Positions 56,597 to 64,000 of a stretch of DNA of 64,000 bases are shown here, one piece after another. The notes under the pieces are model-generated. The model was given only the letters and a program-made list of their open reading frames with translations. It was not told where the DNA came from and ran no database searches. The stretch's first letter is position 1. Every line of letters starts with the position of its first letter. Source of the DNA: Phoronis australis (taxonomy: Eukaryota; Phoronida; Phoronidae); NCBI GenBank assembly GCA_002633005.1, contig NMRA01000053.1, forward strand, positions 124,001 through 188,000, given 5' to 3'. A program made the translations under genes and the position numbers.

Positions 56597-59160
56597 ACTT
56601 CTGTTAGATGTCCCATTGGTAACTCGGACTACCACATTATAGAAACAACATTCACACTCAACTGTGCATCTGAAGAACCCAACATCATCAAAAAGATTTG
56701 GAATTACAGCCTCATTAACATGGACAAACTGCGCACAACCACCACATTTGACGGGACTGAAATACTAAAAGCGACATATATGACACAGTTGCAAGTTGCA
56801 ACATTTACAAAGTCACTCTACAATATACTTGACAATATCTCATTAACCATAAAAACGATAAAAAAACGAAACAGAAACAAACCATGTTTTAACAACAAAA
56901 TTAAGTCTGAATTAAATAAAAGAAATAAACTGTAGGTCTTATGTAGTGTATCGGCACCAAAAAAATAATACAGTACACTGTACAGATCGGTCAGAAAATC
57001 TAATAACTGTACAGGTTTAAGTGTTTCAGAGAACTGTGCAACAGTGTGGAACAACTAATTAAAAAGACAAAATAGGACTATAACATGAAAATTATCTTCA
57101 ATATCAACAGACTCCAAAAATTCTAAGCAATACTCTGACACAGAAAACAAAATTCGAGGACAAGTCAAGCAATCATCATACCCCACCATCCACTCAAAGG
57201 ACGCCAACACTCGGGCATCATCCAAAACTGACAAAAGTAAGCTATTTCCAGAATATTTCACTGTCAAGAGTCACATTGTATCAACTACAAACTTTCCTGA
57301 ATTCCTAAACAGAACATCAGAAAACCTCTCTGACATTTAAGCCCGACCTTCTCAGGTCCGAAAACTACTAGAAAACATCGACGAAAACAAAAACGACAGT
57401 ACAAATCTAATAACTAATGAAATGATCAACTTTGCTAGGGAGCTTAAAGTTCCTCTGACAACATTATACATCAAATTTCCTTTCGACTGGAAACTTGTTG
57501 TGATACCAATATACAAAAAGGACTCCAGAACACTGACATTGCCAACACCTTATCATAAATTTTAGAAAAACATTATTTCTCAACACGTTTGATCCCCTCT
57601 CATCACAAAACCTCATCAATCGTCGCCAATTTGGATTCATGCTTGGTAATAGCACTGTGTCCAAACTTACAGAAATTGTACATGAAATCCACCACCAGTT
57701 TGAGCACGGGTACAACGTGAGATCCGTATTTTTAGACTTTGAGTCAGCTTTTGATGTCATTCCCCTTGATCTGCTTCTACATAAATTATATCGTGGTTTC
57801 TCAGGCACTCTCCTCCTACTTTTAAAATAATTTCTTGAATGCCAAACTTACAAAGTCTGAATTAAGGGTATCTTCTCACCCTAATCAAGACCAGATTGCG
57901 TAAATGCTGGAGTACCACAGGGTAGCATACTAGGCCTTTACTCCTTTTACTGCACATCAACGATCTTCCAGACACGATTACTTCTAAAACATTGTTATAT
58001 GCTGATGACACTGCAATTTTCTACCCATTCTCAAAAGAGCATCCCCATGACTCATTACAATTACAAACTGACCTGAACAAATTCTGTGACTTAAGTCTCA
58101 CAAATGGAAGATAAAATTTAAACCTGAAAAAAGTATTGACCTTATATTTTTTAAGTATAATAACACTAATTTCCAAACAAATCCAGTGCTTGATCTATCA
58201 CTCAATGGGAAAGTTATTCCCAAAAAGCATACACCTAAACACCTTGGCTTGCTACTAGAAGATAAGCTTATATTTACTCTTCACTGTCACAAACTCGTTC
58301 AAAAAGTACAAAAATTGATTGATCCAGTTAGAATCGTCTCTTGTCTTCTCAACTCCATGCATCTTGAAACTCTGTTCAAATATTTTGTGCTTCCACATGT
58401 AGATTACTGTGACAGCATCTGCCAATACAAAAAGACTGCAATACCAAGCAGCTTTAAGTCCCGTTTAGACACCAACTTTTGGCCTGGCACAACTGACACG
58501 GAGCAAATTGATGGTGTCAAGCGTTCGTTTACACACACAACTCACTGGCAAGACGGAAATTCTAGGCTAGAGTGTGGATCACACATGCGCAGGTTTACAA
58601 ATGACGGGAGTTGAAGAGACAGAGAATCCGTATTTAGGTCATATTACACAAGTGCAGTAGAGATGATCCTTTCCGCCTTTCCCCTAGTTTCGTGTTTAGA
58701 CACATAATTGACACAGAGCAAGATACGCTAGCGCAAATTGCTCTACCTCACAAACGGGTGGCAAAAGTTGTCATCGCGGTGTCAATTTGCTCCAGTTCAG
58801 TCCCACATACTTGTGCTGGAACAACTCGTTTGTTCCGTGTCATCTGATCCGTGTCAACTTTTGTAGTGTAAACAGCGCTTTAGTCATAACAGGAGTATAC
58901 AGAGGATCAAATACACTCAAGGCTCTAAATGGTCTCAGACTGGAGCAAACTAGCAAGTCTTTGTAAACTCCACATCTCCATGTATATATTCGAAGTCTTA
59001 AACAACATAAATAATTATTCAAACAAAATCCTCTTTGACTCTTACAAAGGACATAACACAAGACCAGAACTGCGGGGGGGGGGGCGGGGCAAAGTGATTA
59101 ATAACACTAAATACCATCTTCCCTCAGCCAAGCCTTCAGGAGATCTACGATAGTAACTTG
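56597..59160 (+). mobile_element. Degenerate LINE (endonuclease tail and reverse transcriptase)
   Basis: 5'-truncated non-LTR retrotransposon with many stops and frameshifts. In order: the end of the AP-type endonuclease (GNSDYHIIETTF near 56620, an SDxH-type motif); a basic linker ending at 56935; RT motifs RRQFGFMLGNSTVSKL and SVFLDFESAFDVIPLDLLLH (57600-57830); GVPQGSILGL (57906-57938); the catalytic YADD box, LLYADDTAIFY (57992-58024); and the thumb region HLGLLLEDK...LPHVDYCDSIC (58240-58430). The thumb is broken by a TIR element at 58450-58884, with LINE-like sequence continuing to about 59160. Order and motifs fit a CR1/L2/Jockey-type LINE; the exact clade is undecided. Confidence 0.85.
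58450..58884. mobile_element. ~435-bp TIR (MITE-like) element nested in the LINE
   Basis: The left arm (58453-58500, TTTAAGTCCCGTTTAGACAC then CAACTTTTG and TGACACGG) and the reverse complement of the right arm (TAAAGCGCTGTTTACACTAC then AAAAGTTG and ATGACACGG) match imperfectly over about 45 bp. The LINE thumb coding sequence stops at the left edge. No transposase is present, so it would be mobilised in trans. Confidence 0.65.
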
Positions 59161-59286
59161 CGATATTAACTTGCGTTGGCAACTGGAATTCCTTTACTAA
59201 CCAACATAGAAAGAAGTACTTTGATCGTCATACCACAACTCTAGACTTTCCTTTCATATTGACATCATTTCAACTTCCTCGCAACG

Positions 59287-59619
59287 ATGAAATCATCCTA
59301 TACAGATCAAGATGCAGATTATTACTACACAGTGACAAATTTAAGACATGACTTTAATAATACTTCACCGTTGTATTCCTGTGGAGACACTCGCGCATAT
59401 GCTCGTATTTTCTTTGCTTGTATGGTGTGCGGAAAGCAGAGGGTAAAGCTTTTCCAGACACTCGAACAATACCTCAATGTTTACAAAAAATATTCAGATC
59501 TTCCAAAAATGTTTAGCAAAATATCTTTTTTAAATGGTTGTAAAGGACTTGAAAATAAGGTTTTATTGGAAAGAGTTTCAAAATTTCTTTTTATTGTTAA
59601 ATCTTTTTGTGTGAGTTGA
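59287..59619 (+). mobile_element. LINE 3'-end fragment with C-terminal Cys motif
   Basis: A 110-codon open frame contains NNTSPLYSCGDTRAYARIFF, then ACMVCGKQRVKLFQTL. The pattern C.CG...(E)..(H)fffaC..y...R..Lf..l is that of the C-terminal Cys/His motif of LINE reverse transcriptases; here the His is lost. It may be the 3' end of the LINE just upstream or of a related element. It is open but very likely not a host gene. Confidence 0.5.
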
Positions 59620-62483
59620 TAATATCGTATACATGTGCTTAGTTTCGAATAATCACCTTGACTGTAAAATCACTCATTGTGTATGAAAATTATTTATGTT
59701 TGTAATCATATTTCTATTTTATACTGTAACATATCATTATAATTTTAACATTAGGTTATCAATTTATGTATGTGTGTGTATAATTGTATATAGATTTCTT
59801 TGTATTATACTGTTTAATATTCCTAGATTGTCACATTAAATAAGTCCTAGCGTGCATGCAATGCGTCAGCGCTACTTTGCGATTACTTCTATAACAGTGT
59901 CACTTATCGATGTCTGTAAACTAGGGAAGCCAGTATGAACGGTTCAGTTAACTTCATAGTTTATGTCTACTCTCCTCTCAGACAAGAGTTAAGTCAGTGT
60001 GAAAGGGCCTTTTAGGATGAAGAAAGTATTGTGTGAATGACCAAGTTTTCAAAAGGTTGTGTCACTCACACACTTCTGTGGCGAGTTGAACTACTAAAAC
60101 TCAAAATGTACACTGAAACTATGAATTTTTTAGTCTGCATTGCAATTCATCTTGCAACTGTAAAAAATAAACATTAGTATGATGAGTGTCAGATTATTTT
60201 GATATAAGACAATGGCAAGCATGGAGCATGGAACACTACTGAGTAAAATAGACTCCTTGTGCAAATATTATGGGAATTTTCACTGAATCTGGAGTAGCAT
60301 TGTGATATTTTGGGACATGGCTATTGTGAACTGCCCAAACATGACATGTTGCTCACCTGGGCCATTGAAAGAGGGATTAAAACATATCCATATTTATTCC
60401 TCTTCTGGAAAAAGTCTGCCCAAATTATACTGTGTCTTCCTGCCCTGTGACTTTTTGAAGTTATGTCAGTGTCATTCAAAGAATTAACTGACCGACTCTT
60501 GTATCAAAACTGACACCCCAAATTTATACCAAAAAGCCATCTATATCTATATAAAAAATTTGAAAAATTGCACTCATTTCAGCAGCATACCCCCACATCC
60601 ACATTACATTGACTGCCCTCCTCTCCTCCAGGGTCAGCCCAGAATCTCGACCATATCAATAACTGATTTTGTTGGCAGATTACGGGGCCTTGTAGGCATA
60701 ACCAATGGAATGTCATTTTGTGTTTAGGGCTGTTGCAAACGTTAATTCCTTGGAAAAAATACCAGTCCTTCTCTTGTGCCATCCTAAATTCACCAATAGT
60801 TAGCAATATTTCTTAAAGCAGTTAATGGTGATTATTTTGAAAATCACACGTATGTGAATTGCACCATGTCACATATCTGATTTCTTTGAATTATGAATGT
60901 CGAATTAAAGCTGAAAGGGTCGACAGTCAAACTTTGAATGTGTCCACAAATGAATTTAATTAAAGCTCATGAGCTTCGGGGCAAGTTTCATACCTTGGTC
61001 AAATTACTGAGTATTTTGCAAGGAACAGCAATTCCCCTTCTTTCAAATATGGGCCATAATCCTGCCTTGCTGCCATTCTCTGTTCACTGACCTGTTATGC
61101 AATTAACTCCTGGTTGAGTTGACCAGGTCAGCCATTTGAACTATATTTTTTGCCCCAATCCTTTCTTATCCTGCAGTTGTTACGTAATGCAACATGCTTG
61201 CTCACTAAATTAATCTAGTGAGTGGTTGGTTTCAGTTGTTTTGTCCAGAGGCAAGAGATGCATAACCACCGTGTTTTTCTTAATAAGTACCTAGGGCAAT
61301 AATATTTTCAGTTTAAGAGAGCATTTGAAAGTCTTGTCCAGAGCGGTCTTTGAAAAGCATTGTCTTTGTTCATGTTCTGGTGCCGATCCCTCCTTTTGGA
61401 TTTTTTTAATAACGCAAGTTGGCATTCATGGAGTGAATGGAATTAATTGGTTGTTTCAACGGTAAGATTTTACCACCACCAACTGGATTTTTTCAACTTT
61501 CAATTTTTCAATTTTGCCCTGACCTAGTAATTCTTTATTTATTTCATACAAAAGTAATTTACAGAATTTGCAATTTTTCTATTTTTCAAGGGCTTCTTAT
61601 CTTGCTGTGTGATATCCACACAGTACAAACAAAGCCATGAATGGACTAGAAATTTTGTGGGCCATATTGTGCGCTAAAAAGAATGAAGAATTACAATAAT
61701 TAGCACTTCCCGGGTCTTAAATTGTTACTCATCAGAAAATACATAGAGACTTGGATTGAATAAATATTCCAAACCGTTGCCGTTCATTCACCGCAGGGTT
61801 GGAAAAGGGAATTTGGTTTTGTTAAATTTCTCCACAAACATGAATACTACATTTAAAAATGTTTGAGTTTGCAGCGTCATTATAGAAAGTCTTTAAAAAC
61901 TGGAGAATGACAGTTAGCAATTTTTGTCCTAAACCAAATACTTATACAAATTGTGACAAGGTTCAATTCAAATACCTATTAGTTTTTGTGAAATTCCTGA
62001 TTTTTCATATTCATTAAACAAATGAATATATATTCAAAGCTGACTGAAAATGCTTGATATTCATTTTTTTCCATATTAGGTCTAAAGCAAAGGTCATTTT
62101 AAAACCTTATCTTTGGTGTCAGAAATTTGCTAAAAGTCAGAAAGTTGTTAGAATAAAATATCAACCAATTTCGGACAAAAGCAATTACCGAAAATGTCCA
62201 TTTTTCATGTTTAAAGAGCTTCTAATTCTGTTGTGTCAAAAATATTTTCAAAGGGTATGGTAAAAATTCTCCAGTTTGTGACAAAGAAAAATTATTTTGC
62301 TCATGGTAAGAGCCTGTGTCAAATTTCAGTAATAGGCAACATTAGCCATCCCTAATTCAAGATTACAAGAAAGATGAATTTTGTATTGGCAGTTGTTTTT
62401 TGTGATTTTATCTCTAGACTTTGTTGATGCAAATTGCTGTGTTTTAGAAATATGATGAATGCCAAAATTGCCTGTATGACAAT
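59620..62483. other. Stretch without recognised genes
   Basis: AT-rich, with A/T-rich sequence after the LINE tail and a GTGTGAAAGGGCCTTTTAGG motif near 60000 like the tips of small TIR elements. Short frames only. Confidence 0.4.
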
Positions 62484-62601
62484 CTTGAAAATCAAAAAAT
62501 CCATTCAATTTCCCAATCTTTAGAATCAAAAAATCCGACAATTTCCCAGTCTTGAGAATCAAAAAATCCATTCAATTTCCCAATCTTCAGAATAAAAAAA
62601 T
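62484..62601. repeat. ~34-bp minisatellite (about 3.5 units)
   Basis: Units of the form CTTGAGAATCAAAAAATCCA then TTCAATTTCCCAAT are repeated head to tail. The middle unit has CCGACAATTTCCCAGT. Confidence 0.9.
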
Positions 62602-62941
62602 TCCATATAACTGTTACAGTATCTGTGATACCAAACTTGAACATAGAAAAGCATTTAATTTGATGCTACATATCTTTCATGAGCAAGAAGATAAAATGGA
62701 ATTTTGCTTGTTGGCCATGTTGCGTCCTAAACTACAGCCAGATTTGATTGTGATGTACAACATGGTAGTTTTGCAAGGGAGCACTTGTAGGATAAAGGGG
62801 AAGACTATAGTAGTGACCTGTTTGAATCTGGACTTACTAATGATGGGGGAAGTTACATTGCACAAGTGCTATCTTTCATTTGAAAGTCTATACCATCACT
62901 TGCCTGAGAAAATAAATCTAAACGATTTCACTGAAGAGTAA
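62552..62941 (+). CDS. Unidentified 129-codon open frame
   Basis: Longest unexplained open frame near the right edge. Its first ~17 codons lie in the minisatellite; a possible acceptor (AACTGTTACAG, ends 62615) would give an exon starting ICDTKLEHRKAF and ending at the TAA at 62939-62941. Later residues include MLRPKLQPDLIVMYNMVVLQ and a final HHLPEKINLNDFTEE. No family is recognised; it could be a terminal exon, a transposon remnant or chance in AT-rich DNA. Confidence 0.25.
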   Translation: MRIKKSIQFPNLQNKKIPYNCYSICDTKLEHRKAFNLMLHIFHEQEDKMEFCLLAMLRPKLQPDLIVMYNMVVLQGSTCRIKGKTIVVTCLNLDLLMMGEVTLHKCYLSFESLYHHLPEKINLNDFTEE

Positions 62942-62997
62942 AATGTTGTCATAGTTCATAAAGTTTCTTCTTTCTTTTTTATTAGTCAAATCACTTG

Positions 62998-63492
62998 TGT
63001 GCCCAACAGGCCTTTATCCAAGATTTTGAAAATAGGGTGTCCAAAATGGGGTTCCCAATATTCCAGGGCATCCATGATTCCGANCACAGATTTTTTTACA
63101 AAAAAATGCATAGACCAAGCTGTTTTTACATCTAAGTTTACAAAACAGCCTACTGTAGTGAGCATTTTTACTAAAAAACTGTAGACCAAGACTTTTACAA
63201 TGCTATCAACCAAGTGTGAGCATAGCAACATTTTATATACTTTGTATGTACATTGTATATTTCTTCCTGCTTTGAAAAAGAGCCCCCACTGTGAGTCTTC
63301 AGAGGCTTCCTTATTCATTGCAATGTGCGAGTCCAAACTTGAAAGGTTCCTATTGACAGTGGGCGTCCAAATGATACATTGGGCTCCTTGCCAGGGTTCC
63401 AAATTAGTGCAAATTAGTGCTAGGGCGTCCAAATGCTAGGGCGTCCATTTGGACGCCCAGGACCTACGCTGCATAAAGGCCTGGTGCCCAAT
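62998..63492. mobile_element. ~495-bp element with short inverted ends and an internal hairpin
   Basis: The left end GTGCCCAACAGGCCTTTATCC and the reverse complement of the right end, TTGGGCACCAGGCCTTTATGC, share the core CAGGCCTTTAT. Inside the right end a perfect palindrome, GGGCGTCCATTTGGACGCCC-like, sits at 63439-63458 next to a repeated GCTAGGGCGTCCA. The left part recurs, inverted, at 10210-10312. An N lies at 63084. Confidence 0.55.
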
Positions 63493-64000
63493 GAAAAAAA
63501 TCATGAATGATGGATATAACTTTGTTTTTTTCAAAAGCAGCTAATTTCATGCTTAAAATTTGTGTCAATTGTATGATTTTGCTTTAGCTTAAATACGTTT
63601 CAATCAATCTGTTTTCTGATTTATGTTAAGCAGCTTCCTGTCCATTGAAAGAACAACAGAATTGATGTTGATTTATGGTTCAATCAAAAACCAAAACCAA
63701 AGAAAGAGTTAGAAGAAACACTTTTGACTTAAAATTGCATTTTGGCTTCCAAGTTCCTTGTCTGCTGTAAAAAGGGGCATTTATCAGTTTTGGGGCAAAA
63801 AACATTTTTGGGGTTATTATTGTATGACATAGACCAACGTTGACAACAACAAAGTTCATTGTGTTCTTGTGATCGTATTACAAATTACCAATTGCTGTGT
63901 GACTGACATTTTCTGAAATCAAGGCCGGTCATTTTACCAGTTAAACTCTGCCATTTATCGAATAGGATCACGGGTTTATAGGTTTGATTCTGTGCTGAAT
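63493..64000. other. Right edge, no recognised features
   Basis: AT-rich sequence; no gene or repeat ends seen. Confidence 0.4.

Noticed and set aside
1-64000. CRISPR arrays, operons or prokaryotic systems
   Set aside because: No regularly spaced identical repeats with unique spacers; introns, LINEs and MITEs show this is animal nuclear DNA.

Overview
The window is metazoan nuclear DNA: AT-rich, gene-sparse, with spliced genes, GT-AG introns, microsatellites, MITE-like hairpins and decayed LINEs. The single well-supported gene encodes INO80D, a metazoan subunit of the INO80 chromatin remodeller. The repeat types, and a ~1% diverged duplicate block beside a single N, suggest a highly polymorphic marine invertebrate (echinoderm, hemichordate, amphioxus or mollusc). 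I cannot name the species from sequence alone.

Layout. 1-10.9 kb: no firm gene. It holds an inverted array of ~150-bp monomers (about 490-1660), a diverged tandem-like repeat region (3150-4330) and one weak candidate exon (5397-5503). 10.95-23.2 kb, + strand: INO80D in ten coding exons. I assembled these by hand. Every exon junction agrees in reading phase, and the sum is 3,021 nt (1,006 residues plus stop), close to the ~1,027 residues I recall for the human protein. Intron 1 contains a second, ~1% diverged copy of the 3' part of exon 1, joined at a single N; this is probably a haplotype mis-join. Intron 7 contains the same ~450-bp three-monomer array seen at the left edge, in opposite orientation.

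23.2-38.7 kb: INO80D 3' flank; a probable terminal exon of an unidentified coiled-coil protein on the - strand (27917-28024), convergent with INO80D; a candidate start exon on the + strand (29563-29632); a - strand LINE reverse-transcriptase remnant (31331-31600); and a near-perfect 30-bp hairpin (31669-31731). 38.7-64 kb: a possible new + strand gene (candidate first coding exon 38747-38792 and a phase-compatible exon 52803-52892); a ~1-kb TIR element with a tRNA-like internal promoter (48687-49688); a degenerate LINE (56597-59160) interrupted by a ~435-bp TIR element; a second LINE 3' fragment (59287-59619); and minisatellites. Most of this part is intergenic or intronic with nothing recognisable.

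The four single Ns (11623, 33645, 37596, 63084) look like closed gaps. The INO80D model is solid on internal evidence. Everything else labelled candidate needs transcript or homology evidence.
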